From NCBI RefSeq assembly GCF_003265705.1, contig NW_020312902.1, positions 13,068,669-13,132,668 on the forward strand: 64,000 bases of DNA. Reading direction: 5' to 3'. A model generated the notes under the pieces. That model had not been told where the DNA came from. It was given only the letters and a program-made list of their open reading frames with translations, and did no database searches. Below are positions 1 to 9,760 of this stretch, piece after piece (the first letter of the stretch is position 1; every line of letters starts with the position of its first letter). The position numbers and the translations under genes are program-made. This DNA comes from Callorhinus ursinus (Eukaryota > Chordata > Mammalia > Carnivora > Otariidae).

Positions 1-15
1 ACTCATTGTTTTCTT

Positions 16-2171
16 TTTTTTTAAATTATTATTATGTTATGTTAATCACCATACATTACATCATTAGTTTTTGATGTAGTGTTCCATGATTCATTGTTTG
101 CATGTAACACCCAGTGCTCCATTCAGTGCGTGCCCTCTTTAATACCCATTACCAGGCTAACCCATCCCCCCACCCCCCTCCCCTCTAGAACCCTGAGTTT
201 GTTTCTCAGAGTCCATAGTCTCTCATGGTTCATCTCCCCCTCTGATTTCCCCCCTTCATTCTTCCCCTCCTGCTATCTTCTTCTTTTCTTTTCTTTTTTT
301 TTTTTAACATATAATGTATTATTTGTATCAGAAGTACAGGTCTATGATTCAACAGTCTTGCACAATTCACAGCGCTCACCATAGCACATACCCTCCCCAA
401 TGTCTGTTACCCAGCCAACCCATCCCTCCCACTCCCCATCACTCCAGCAACCCTCAGTTTGTTTCCTGAGATTAAGAATTCCTCATATCAGTGAGGTCAT
501 ATGATACATGTCTTTCTCTGATTGACTTATTACGCTCAGCATAATACCCCCCAGTTCCATCCACGCCATTGCCAATGGCAAGATCTCATTCCTTTTGATG
601 GCTTCATAATATTCCATTGTATAAATATATACCACATCTTCTTTATGCATTCATCTATTGATGGACATCTTGGCTCTTCCCACAGTTTGGCTATTGTGGA
701 CATTGCTGCTATAAACATCGGGGTGCACGTACCCCTTTGGATCACTACATTTGTATCTTTGGGGTAAATACCCAGCAGTGCAATTGCTGGGTTGTACGGT
801 AGCTCTATTTGCAACTTTTTGAGGAACCTCTGTACTGTTTTCCAGAGTGTCTGCACCAGCTTTGCAGGAGACTTTTAAGGCCCTGAGGACAGAGTCAATA
901 CCATTTACAATTGCACCCAAAACCATAAGATACCTAGGAATAAATCTAACCAAAGAGGCAAAGAATCTGTACTCAGAAAACTATAAAATACTCATGAAAG
1001 AAATTGAGGAAGACACAAAGAAATGGAAAACGTTCCATGCTCATGGATTGGAAGAACAAATATTGTGAGGATGTCAATGCTACCTAGAACAATCTACACA
1101 TTCAATTCAATCCCTATCAAAATACCATCAACTTTTTTCAAAAAAATGGAACAAATAATCCTAAAATTTGTATGGAACCAGAAAAGACCCCGAATAGCCA
1201 GAGGAATGTTAAAAAAGAAAAGCAAAGCTGGCAGCATCACAATTCCAGACTTCAAGCTCTATTACAAAGCTGTCATCATCAAGACAGTATGGTACTGGCC
1301 CAAAAACACACACATAGATCAATGGAACAGAATCGAGAGCCCAGAAATGGACCCTCAACTCTATGGCCAACTCATCTTTGACAAAGCGGGAAAGAATGTC
1401 CAATGGAAAAAAGACAGTCTCTTCAACAAATGGTGTTGGGAAAATTGGACAGCCACATGCAGAAGAATGAAACTGGACCATTTCCTGACACCACACACAA
1501 AAACAGACTCCAAATGGTTGAAAGACCTAAATGTGAGACAGGAGTCCATCAAAATCCTAAAGGAGAACACAGGCAGTGACCTCTTCGACCTCAGCCACAG
1601 CAACTTCTTCCTAGAAACATCGCCAAAGGCAAGGGAAGCAAGGGCAAAAATGAACTATTGGGACTTCATCAAGATAAAAAACTTTTGCACAGCAAAAGAA
1701 ACAGTCCACGAAACCAAAAGACAACCAACAGAATGAGAGAAGATATTTGCAAATGACATATCAGATAAAGGGCTAGTATCCAAAATCTATAAAGAACTTA
1801 TCAAACTCAACACCCAAAGAACAAATAATCCAATCAAGAAATGGGCAGAAGACATGAACAGACATTTTTCCAAAGAAGACATCCAAATGGCCAACAGACA
1901 TATGAAAAAGTGCTCAACATCACTCGGCATCAGGGAAATCCAAATCAAAACCTCAGTGAGATACCACCTCACACCAGTCAGAATGGCTAAAATTTACAAG
2001 TCAGGAAATGACAGATGTTGGCGGAGATGTGGAGAAAGGGGAGCCCTCCTACACTGTTGGTGGGATTGCAAGCTGGTGCAACCACTCTGGAAAACAGTAT
2101 GGAGGTTCCTCAAAAAGTTGAAAATAGAGCTACCATACGATCCAGCAATTACAGTACTGGGTATTTACTCC
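16..2171 (-). mobile_element. LINE-1 insertion, 5'-inverted (twin-primed), complete with target-site duplication
   Basis: A 5'-truncated L1 lies on the minus strand with its A-tail read as the T-run at 16-22. Positions 16 to about 866 are the reverse complement of the L1 3' UTR and the last part of ORF2. From about 869 to 2171 the sequence switches to ORF2 in plus orientation. The same 15-bp sequence ACTCATTGTTTTCTT lies at 1-15 and 2172-2186, which is the TSD and shows that both halves arrived in one event. About 100 bp of ORF2 (around 765-866 and 2070-2171) is present in both halves in opposite orientation. The sequence is only mildly decayed, so this is a fairly young copy. The left TSD copy may extend beyond the window edge. 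Confidence 0.93.
1023..1736 (+). pseudogene. L1 ORF2 C-terminal fragment in the inverted segment
   Basis: This is an open stretch of 237 codons inside the inverted half of the L1 at 16-2171. The translation shows the familiar ORF2p region after the reverse transcriptase: a WIGRTNIV stretch near its start, then [42 protein letters not shown] and WCWENWTA. The upstream endonuclease and RT core are absent, a stop follows at 1734-1736, and further ORF2 sequence continues out of frame to 2171. It has no promoter and is inverted relative to its own L1 3' UTR. It is a dead fragment whose long open frame reflects youth rather than function. Confidence 0.9.
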
Positions 2172-2239
2172 ACTCATTGTTTTCTTATCTCAAATATTAG
2201 AACTCTTCATTTAAAAATCCAAACATTATTTCTATCAGA

Positions 2240-2429
2240 TGACATTTTTTTATTAAAAGCTTTTTTTTGAGAGAGAGAGAGAGAACACACATGAGTGGGG
2301 GAGGGGCAGAGGGAGAAGCAGATTCCTTGCTGAGCACCAAGCCGGACTCAGAGCTCGATCCCAGAACCCCAAGATCATGACCTGATCTGAAGTCAGATGC
2401 TTAGTTGACTGAACCTCCCAGGTGCCCCC
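2240..2429 (-). mobile_element. CAN SINE (tRNA-derived)
   Basis: This is the reverse complement of a CAN SINE: a T-rich tail, a GA-rich stretch, then the body, ending with the reverse of the SINE head (CCAGGTGCCCC at 2418-2428). Several substitutions in the head show moderate age. No clean TSD was found. Confidence 0.88.
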
Positions 2430-2550
2430 AGAGAGCATTTTTAATACACAATAAACATTCAGACTTTTAAAATATACTTCAGTATAATTTAGTGTTATGT
2501 TCAAATTCTTAATTTGTACCAGCAAAGACATAACTTCTCATCAGTCTTCT

Positions 2551-2720
2551 GCAAATTACATAAACTCTTTATGCCTCCATATTCCAATTTATGTAATACA
2601 ATAATATCAAACTTATTGGGTTATTGTGAATGTTAACTGATACATTTTAAGTAAAGCATTTAGCACAGTTCCTAGAACATAGCAGGCACTCAGTAAAGGC
2701 CAACTGTTATTATTATTAGA
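2551..2720 (+). mobile_element. MIR SINE
   Basis: The layout of a MIR 3' half is visible: a stretch like CAAATTACATAAACTCTTTATGCCTC, then a run resembling TTGTGAATGTTAA, then a GCATTTAGCACAGTTCCTAGAACATAG-type block and CACTCAGTAAAGG, ending in TTATTATTATTA. These elements are ancient and shared by all mammals. Confidence 0.75.
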
Positions 2721-3190
2721 GTTTACAAACTAGAAACTCCTTTTACAATTTACCCTATATAGACTCAACCACTCTATAGAGTGGCTTCAAAGCTAGAGAA
2801 CAGCTGTCGAAATAATTCCTTTTGATGGCTTATCGTTTATCTCAACAAGCCACTGCAAGTTGTTTCTGTAGAAGATAAGTAAGTTTAAATAAAGGGTTAC
2901 TATGGCTTTGCTTTCCTAGTTTCTAATTAACTATAAAGGTCTACTTTTCTTTCTGCCTACCTTGCTTATTCACCCATATACCAGAGAGCAGAAAACCAGT
3001 GTAGACAAAAGCACCATGAATTCCATGACAATTTTTAAAAATTGAGTTTCTCAGTCATTTTTTTTCTTTCTACATTTTTTATGCCTCATCTGCCAGAGGG
3101 TGCATGTCTATTTCTTATGCTTAATTTGCATAGTACTCACTCACGTGCACACAAATACATAAGCTTCTGCCTTTTTGGATGCCTGAGGGA
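2721..3190. other. Unique sequence, nothing recognised
   Basis: AT-rich unique DNA without a recognisable repeat, RNA gene or coding frame. Confidence 0.5.
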
Positions 3191-3198
3191 GCCAGAGT

Positions 3199-3708
3199 AT
3201 GTCCAGGCTTCAGCATAGCTGGGTCCTGGCTTTAACTGATTTTATTAGAAAATGTGATCTACGAGTCTTGATTTTGCTAGCTGGTGCTCAGCTTCCCTGT
3301 TATGCTGTTTCCACATGGATATTTGATGCCTACAGAAAGTCAGATGTGGTAATACTCATCTACATTTTTCTTACAGTGAGGCAGTTTGTGTCATCAGTTC
3401 TTGACAGTGTGCTACAAGAAGAGGTGACGTGTCACTTCCAGGCTGACAAAGTGAGAAGCTCATGCTCATACATCCCCAGCACTGTCTTACCTGCAACACT
3501 GACAAAAGAGGCTGTGTACCCAGATGGCACGGCTCTTCCATGGGATGTTTAAGCAGATTGGATACATGAGTCACCGCGTGGGGAATTGCTTGAAACGACA
3601 GTAGACTTTGTGTGAGAGATGAATGCAGAATAAAATTTGTGATGTGCTATTCTAGTGATTTGGAGGATCTTGTTACCGTAACATAACCTTATCCTATCAT
3701 GCCTGAAA
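3199..3708 (+). mobile_element. Degenerate old interspersed repeat, possibly MaLR/LTR-like
   Basis: The segment contains a 117-codon open stretch (3199-3552), but its composition and ending look like an old repeat. It has a GTGACGTGTCACTTCCAGGCTGA-like block, then an AGACTTTGTGTGA...AATAAAAT stretch, then TTGTTACCGTAACATAACCTTATCCTATC. That ending resembles the 3' ends of old LTR-type repeats. The family is not certain, and the reading frame shows no known domain. Confidence 0.4.
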
Positions 3709-3779
3709 CAAAGAATATCAGTCTTACGGTTTACAAATCCTAGAACAAGCAAGTGTTTCTCTCAGTATGTCTGGCAATG

Positions 3780-3990
3780 TCTTAGCTAGGATTGTCACAG
3801 TCCCCATTGAGTCACATGACCATTCCTGAAGCATCACAGTGACCATGTGATTGACTAACCTGGTTGGCTCATCCTATGTCATGACCAACACCCTAGATGG
3901 AGAAGAAAGGAGCAGAATATACCTGACATCATCACCTGGACTGCATAGGACTACTATGGAATGACAGAGGACTAGTGCTCTAAGGCATGC
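3780..3990 (+). mobile_element. Old L1M-type 3' UTR-like fragment
   Basis: Alternating stretches of the type GTCACATGACCATTCCTGAA and TTGGCTCATCCTATGTCATGACC resemble the 3' UTR of ancient L1M elements. The segment is diverged and its boundaries are approximate. Confidence 0.4.
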
Positions 3991-4267
3991 TCTATTGATA
4001 AAGTGGGGTACAGCTAGTTTCTGAGCCCCATCCCTGGCTGACATACAATAATCTTGCTATAATAATGTTATCGAGGGGAGCGATACATTTGCTTTTCCTA
4101 AAATGCTTACATGACAGACAGTTTGGCTTTTTACTTTTGTTGTCATCAAACACTTTACTAAAAAGGTAAACACACACAGTTGGGAGTGGAGAAAGTTGTT
4201 AAATAGGAGTTAGACCTCATCTTTTATTTCTTCCTATCAGCTTTATGTAATGTGTCACTTTCAATTT

Positions 4268-4390
4268 AGTTCAACAAACCCACACAGAGAACTTGCTGAG
4301 TAAAAGATATTGTGCTAAATGCCATGGAGGATACAAGCCAGTGGGACAGAGCATGGGGACAATCTGCCTAATATAAGGGGTAACCTTGGA
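4268..4390 (-). mobile_element. L2 LINE 3'-end fragment
   Basis: The reverse complement of an L2 3' end is recognisable: TTCAACAAACC..., then GAACTTGCTGAGTAAAAGATATTGTGCTAAATGCC in the place of the usual 'body-size, common, lost' L2 end block, then GGATACA. It is old and diverged. Confidence 0.5.
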
Positions 4391-4399
4391 CAAGGAGTT

Positions 4400-4843
4400 C
4401 TGATTTTCAAAAGCAGGAAAAAGTGATAGAATAAAGCAGCAATCAGAGTGGGCCTTGAGTGATTAGGAGGTTGTCTATAGTTAGAAAATGGATAAAATGG
4501 CATTGCAACCTCAGAGACCAGCACGAGGAAAGGAGAGAAAGTTTGTGTTGTTGCTGGGATGATGAATTCACAGTTCCAGAGGATATCGGCATGGTCCTAA
4601 CCATCCACATGGGGATGATTACAGAGAGTCTAATGAGAACTTTTGCAAGGCACTAAGAAGGGCTAGTGAAATTCAGCAATGGCTTGTGCAACATGCCATG
4701 GCTATCAATAGCAAGAAGCAGTTCAGACATGAGGAGGAAGTGGAAGAGGCAGTTACAAAACCTGGAGAAATTGACAGCTATAGGAGAAGGCCAACTGGCA
4801 GGAGTTTTGGCTTTTTGTAGAAGAATGGACCCATTGAACATGA
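4400..4843. other. Unique sequence, nothing recognised
   Basis: No repeat family, RNA gene or convincing coding frame is visible here. Confidence 0.5.
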
Positions 4844-4960
4844 GTGGGAGGGGGCAAGAGGGGGCGAGAGGGGGCAAGAAGGGCTGGGAAGGGGGTGAGA
4901 GGGAGAGGGGGAGAGAGGCAGCGAGACGGAGTGAGACAGAGCGAGACAGAGCGAGTCCCC
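4844..4960 (+). repeat. G-rich purine tract, G-quadruplex prone
   Basis: Repeated GAGGGGGC(A/G)A units at about 4848-4880 are followed by GAGAGGGAGAGGGGGAGAG and then four degenerate GAGACRGAG units. Many runs of four or five G lie within 60 bp on the plus strand, giving a strong quadruplex-forming composition. The open frames that cross it are low-complexity artefacts. Confidence 0.85.
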
Positions 4961-4964
4961 AGGA

Positions 4965-5130
4965 AATAATAAGGCCAGCCTCCAGGCCACTTACCCTCTG
5001 ATATTTTTCTGCTATCTCCCATTGGCCAAACCCAGCTGGAAGTTCAGTTGAGATCAGCCTCTTGGGTCACAGACCAAGATGGCTAAGATGCAGATCAGGG
5101 ACAAGCAGCATATTGCAGCCTGTAACAAGA
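4965..5130 (+). mobile_element. Old L1M-like 3' UTR fragment (tentative)
   Basis: A CTCCCATTGGCCAAACCCAGCTGGAAG block followed by GTCAGCCT-like and CAGAGCAGG-like stretches resembles the 3' UTR region of an ancient L1M family. The same type of sequence may be present around 24290-25000. The call is tentative. Confidence 0.3.
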
Positions 5131-5386
5131 GAAGGGAAGGCATTGGACTGAAATAAGGGGGGCAGCCTGGGTATTTTAGGAGAGAAGCACCCTAGGTTTT
5201 ATAACTCTGGAAAAATACAAGGGGTTAATTCCACACAGTATTTCTGAAAAGCTCTCTTGGATGTCTAGTCACTTTCTGGAATATTATCAGCTATAACACA
5301 TTGAAAAAGACCCCAGAGTCAGATGGTCTGCGTGGAAACACTCGCACCCACCAACTTAAATTGGTGATTATAAGACAAAGTGTCTC

Positions 5387-5452
5387 AGTATGGACTCCGA
5401 GAAACAAACTGAGGGTTCTAGAGGGGAGGGGGGGGGTGGGGGGATGGGTAGG
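5387..5452 (+). mobile_element. Young L1 3' UTR fragment, cut by an assembly gap
   Basis: The sequence matches the L1 3' UTR block seen complete at 47330-47400 and 61750-61820 (ACTCTGAGAAACAAACTGAGGG, then the GGGAGGGG...TGGGGGGATGGG tract). It starts abruptly at about 5387, so the copy is 5'-truncated. Its 3' end and A-tail are lost in the N run. Confidence 0.85.
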
Positions 5453-5552
5453 NNNNNNNNNNNNNNNNNNNNNNNNNNNNNNNNNNNNNNNNNNNNNNNN
5501 NNNNNNNNNNNNNNNNNNNNNNNNNNNNNNNNNNNNNNNNNNNNNNNNNNNN
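5453..5552. other. Assembly gap (100 N)
   Basis: Exactly 100 undetermined bases, the conventional size for a gap of unknown length. It lies between an L1 G-tract and the T-rich tail of a SINE. Confidence 0.99.
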
Positions 5553-5746
5553 TTTTTTTTTTAAGATTTTATTTATTTGAGAGAGAGAGAGAATGAGAGA
5601 TAGAAAGCACGAGAGGGAAGAGGGTCAGAGGGAGAAGCAGACTCCGTGCTGAGCAGGAAGCCCGATGTGGGACTCGATCCCGGGACTCCAGGATCATGAC
5701 CTGAGCCGAAGGCAGTTGCTTAACCAACTGAGCCACCCAGGCGCCC
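5553..5746 (-). mobile_element. CAN SINE
   Basis: A nearly intact minus-strand copy: poly-T, AAGATTTTATTTATTTGAGAGAGAG, body, and the head read in reverse (GAGCCACCCAGGCGCCC at 5730-5746). The head is close to consensus, so the copy is young. The tail abuts the assembly gap, so the left TSD cannot be seen. Confidence 0.95.
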
Positions 5747-5963
5747 TGATTGTGTTACTTTTTTAATAAAATATCGCTTGGTACTATATAGAGCTCAGTG
5801 GTGCCAATTCAGGAATTATGACCTGGCATAAATTCGCTTATTCTTTTTATTTCATGATGTATTTTATACTTCTTCAACTGTATTTTAAATTACTAGACAG
5901 CAGGAAGGTACCTTCTAATCCTTTTCTCTTCTACAGCAAGTTGCTTATTGCTAGTGGATTGGA

Positions 5964-6066
5964 GGGGTGTTTGGTTGGCTCAGTGGGTAGAGCATGTGAC
6001 TCTTGATCTCAGGGGTCATGAGTTTGAGCCCCACACTGGGGTTTACTTAAAAAAAAAAGAAGAAGA
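5964..6066 (+). mobile_element. Short tRNA-derived SINE (head-only CAN-type)
   Basis: A head of the type TTGGCTCAGTGGGTAGAGCATG (A-box-like) is followed by GTCATGAGTTTGAGCCCCA (B-box-like) and then directly by TTACTTAAAAAAAAAA. The CT-rich body of the longer CAN SINEs is missing. This is the short tRNA-like subtype known from carnivores. Confidence 0.85.
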
Positions 6067-8404
6067 ACCTACACATGTATATTGTATAAGAATGTAGAGA
6101 GTCAAAGTAGGGAACTTAGACACACAGGTATCTCTAGAGTGTAAGTAGGGGTGTTGTGGAAGAACAGTAGCCAGAGAGGTGTGCTGCACTTTTGGAAAGA
6201 TCAAGCCTCACTGAGGAATCAAGTTGGGAATAAAAGTTGAAAAGACCTTCAGAACGGTGTGGTAAGCAGACATAGAGAAAATATGGCCAGTTTGCCAAAG
6301 ATGTAAGCAGTTCAATGGGACAAAGAACAAAAATGTCCCTGAGGATGAATGGAATTTATCCTCGCAAAGCCTGTGCCTTTTCATGCTTTAGGCTCCTCCT
6401 CCCATGGTCATTTATTTTTCATTCTTAAATGTGTATAAGTTGAGTCTTGTGTTCAGGGCATATTTCCTGGTAAAAAAAAAAATCCTAACTGATAGAGATT
6501 CAATAATCATTTTCCACTGATTGAGGAGTGATGTAATAGTTGATCAGTACATCATTCAATTATTCAATGAAGAATTACTTAGGAAGTACCTCCTGTTTAC
6601 ACAGGTTGGTGTTATCTACTCCCTTCCCCCATGTTTTGTAAATGAAAAGAGTAAAACAGAATTTGCAGAAAGCCAGAAAAGTTCTCAAATGAATGATCCA
6701 GAAAGTCAGAGAGGAGAAAGACTTTTTGGAATATATGTGGTTAAAAGAGGCCATGCATCTCCTGCAGGCCTATGCCTCGTGTGCTGTATATATGCGGTGT
6801 GCACAAGCTAGCCAATATCTTCTGTCCGCTTATCCCTCAAGTCTGGTCCAACCCCAACTATGGGCCAGTCAACAGCTCACCCAAAGGAGTCAGAGTTCTA
6901 GAAAGGCCATGTTAAGGGCAAAATGACAATGCATTTGGATTATAGCAAAGCTTAAAATTCAGATTTGGAGAAGCTTTCTGCATTTTTTTTTCTTGGTAAG
7001 AAAGTGTAGGGGAGGATATTGCCTGGTGAGCATACAAGTTAAAAAATCATGCCATTGTTGGTGTATAGGAATGCCACTGATTTCTGTGCAAATAAATCAT
7101 GCCAATTTCACTAGAATTGCTTACAACCTTGACTCCGGTGAACTGCAAATGAGCGTATTTTAAACTACCCTGTTAACATTATAGGTGGCTTCCTTAGAAA
7201 TTGCACTGGCCCTGAGATGACTGAAAATTTGGAGTAAAAGCTTTGATGTAGTTCATAAAATTAGATTCAAATGAAAAGGCTAATGTGTGGGCACTTGAGT
7301 ATAACACAAAGAGCTTATCCCTGAATTCAGAAAATAAGGCAGGGGAAACGTGCCAGACGCAGTAACAACCAGGGCTATGGGCAGGAGAAGTGAAAAGGAG
7401 AGGGTTTTGTTTTTGTTATGTCCGTTTTTCTCCTCCCTAAGGAATAGAAGGTGGATGGCTTGATGTCTGAGGTAATGAAGTGTGTTTCATCAATTCAGAA
7501 ACGGTCATCTGTTCATAGTTCAAATACGAACATCTCAGAAATCAGTGTGAGGTCTTACAATTCAGTAAGTAATGGAAGGTCACAAAGTAGTGGCTGTCAT
7601 TGCTTGGGTTTGTACAGACTTGCTCGTAATTCCTGATGGCCTGACTAGACTCCCTGACACTTGGGTCAAAAAAACCATTTAGGGATCATTTGAAGAAGGA
7701 ATACATGGTTGTTATCTTTCTAACAACTAGTTGTCTGAAAACCTTCCACTGCTGCTTTCTGGTAATGCACCAGCACCTGAGTTTGCTGATTGGGCATTAG
7801 CAACATAGAAAAAATCTGGAAGATTTTAGTGGCGTGCTGTTAAGAAATGCCAAATCATCAACAGGATAAACACATTTAGGGTCACAAAGGAAGATACTGT
7901 ATAGAAAAAAATGGATATTAATGACTCTGAGTCAGACAGTGATTCCTGGAGAGCTGGCAAAAATGGACAGGCTTGCATAATGAGTTAATTCTGTTATTAC
8001 CTGGAAGGTTTCAGGAAAAACAAGTTGGTCTCTAGAAAGGAAGCCATGGGTCTGAAATTAATAGTGTTTAATGCTTTTGATAAAAAATGAGAAATTCAGC
8101 TGTTTAAGGTTATATCACTGGCAACAGTGAGCTTCAGATCCTTTGTGATGAACAATTTTTGTGTGTTTGGTTATTTCTGCAACATGTAGGTCAGCAATCT
8201 ATCTTTTATTGCATGTCTCTTAGGGTAGAGTGATCTGAATAATTAAATCTTTACCTAACAGAAAAATAAAAACCTTTAAATATAGATGACCAATGGGGAA
8301 TTCGTGAAAATGTATTAACATGACTCTAACTTAGTTGAGTGTAAATGGATCATAATTTCACCTTGCAATGATGACAACATCATTATGTACATGTTATTGT
8401 ATAT
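6067..8404. other. Mostly unique sequence
   Basis: A possible L2 minus fragment lies at about 6545-6605 (TTCAATGAAGAATTACTTAGGAAGTACC). The rest shows no recognisable repeat and no frame with a known domain. The small open frames at 6521-6811 and 6693-6926 overlap each other and look like chance. Confidence 0.45.
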
Positions 8405-8520
8405 GCTTGGGGAAGCCACTCCTCTTCACTGGCCTTTAGTTTCCTCATCAGGGAAATAAGGAGAGGAGGAGTTCAGTGGACAATTTTAAGGTCATTTTAT
8501 GTTTTGAGTGTCTAATGCTT
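8405..8520 (+). mobile_element. MIR SINE fragment
   Basis: A CTTGGGGAAGCCACTCCTCTTCACTGGCC stretch followed by TTAGTTTCCTCATCAGGGAAATAAGG matches the MIR core and 3' region. Confidence 0.7.
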
Positions 8521-8612
8521 TTACTGTGTTAAAAACATTAACACTTTAGGTTATAGGATAAAGCCATTACACTTCTGCCTCTACATGAAAACTCCAACCT
8601 AATGTGTATAGG

Positions 8613-8832
8613 TATTTTATTTTTAAGATTTATTTGTTTATTTGAGAGACAGGGAGAGAAAGAGATTGTGCAAGTGGGAGGGAGGGGAAGAGGGAGAGGG
8701 AAAGAGAGAATCTTAAGCAGGCTCCATGCCCAGCTCAGAGCTCGATGTGGGGCTCCATCTCAGGACCCTGAGATTATAACCTGAGCTGAAATCAAGAGCT
8801 GGAGACTTAACTGGTGAGTCACCCAGGCACCC
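8613..8832 (-). mobile_element. CAN SINE
   Basis: A minus-strand copy: ATTTTTAAGATTTATTTGTTTATTTGAGAGA at the tail end and AGTCACCCAGGCACCC at the head end. Several CpG-type changes in the head suggest an older copy than the one at 5553-5746. Confidence 0.92.
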
Positions 8833-8851
8833 TCCAAAGTGTGTTTTTGGT

Positions 8852-8972
8852 GCAGCAGAAACAACAGCATAGCTAGGTCTGGCACCTAGGTGACCTTGGG
8901 CAATTCATCAATTCTGGGTCAGGATTTCCTTATCTGTAAGAAGAGCATTCATATGAAGGGTCTGTGAAGCTC
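8852..8972 (+). mobile_element. MIR SINE, hosting a CAN SINE at its 3' side
   Basis: GCATAGCTAGGTCTGGCACCTAGGTGACCTTGGGCAATTCATC and TTTCCTTATCTGTAAG are MIR core and 3' motifs. A CAN SINE begins right after the following TSD at 8973-8990. Confidence 0.7.
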
Positions 8973-8990
8973 TAAACTACTATGATTTTT

Positions 8991-9183
8991 TTTAAAGATT
9001 TTATTTATTTATTTGAAAGAGAGAGACACAGCAAGAGAGGGAACAGAAGGAGGGGGGGTGGGAGAGGGAGAAGCAGTCTTCCTCCCCAAGCAGGGAGCCC
9101 AATGCGGGGCTCGATCCCAGGACCCTGGGATCACGACCTGAGCCGAAGGCAGATGCTTAATGACTGAGCTACCCAGGCGCCCC
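8991..9183 (-). mobile_element. CAN SINE with target-site duplication
   Basis: A minus-strand copy framed by an 18-bp TSD, TAAACTACTATGATTTTT at 8973-8990 and the same with one mismatch at 9184-9201. The insertion is later than the MIR on its left. Confidence 0.96.
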
Positions 9184-9201
9184 TAAACTGCTATGATTTT
9201 T

Positions 9202-9639
9202 AATAACATTAAGTGTAAGCACATAGGGTTTAGTGGTTCACTGGAAACAGGATCTCAGAATCTTTGGCTTACTCTTATGGAAAACAATTCTAAAGTCAAA
9301 TCTCAAGTGATTTTCTAAGCAAACTTCAACTGTAGCATACATGTAGAGAGTTAAAACTTTTGCTATTGTGTAATCTACTGTCCTTTCAGTGGCTGCACAA
9401 CCGATGGACCTCTCCTACTGCCTGCATCAATAACCGGATCCCTTACTAACTACATATCAAGTGTCTGTTTTATGCAAGGTGTGATTTTAGAAGCTGGCTT
9501 TCCTAACATAGAGGGACACAATCTGATCAATCTGTTCAAACTAAAGTTAGGGACTTCTACAAAATGTTGCAGGTTTTACTCTCTGTAGGGAAACAATTAG
9601 AAACAAAGATGACCCTTCTGGTAGTCTGAACTCCCCTTC
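9202..9639. other. Unique sequence, nothing recognised
   Basis: No repeat family or coding signal was recognised. Confidence 0.5.
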
Positions 9640-9760
9640 CCCTGTGATTAGGAGTCCAATTAACAAGGCTAGTTTAGCAGTTATAGAATTACTTGCAGGT
9701 GCAAGTAATTGTGAAGATAATTATCAGCTGGCTCAGTTTTTGCCTAGTCAGTAATAATCA
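9640..9760. promoter_or_regulatory. Candidate regulatory block: palindromic E-box with homeodomain-type sites
   Basis: Within non-repetitive DNA a perfect inverted repeat, AATTACTTGC at 9687-9696 and GCAAGTAATT at 9701-9710, surrounds the E-box CAGGTG at 9696-9701. A second E-box, CAGCTG (9725-9730), directly follows a TAATTATC motif. CAATTAA lies just upstream. This is motif evidence only; no conservation or chromatin data are available. Confidence 0.3.

Noticed and set aside
16..868. Two unrelated L1 pieces of opposite strand at 16-868 and 869-2171
   Set aside because: The shared TSD at both outer ends and none at the join indicate a single inverted insertion.
3199..3552. 117-codon frame as a small gene
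   Set aside because: The 3' flank looks like the end of an old LTR-type repeat, and the peptide shows no family match that I recognise.
5301..5596. Open frames running through the N gap
   Set aside because: The frame is undefined across undetermined bases, and the flanks are L1 and SINE.
5964..6066. Functional tRNA gene
   Set aside because: A and B boxes are present, but the rest and the A-tail show a SINE. No cloverleaf with a CCA-side acceptor.
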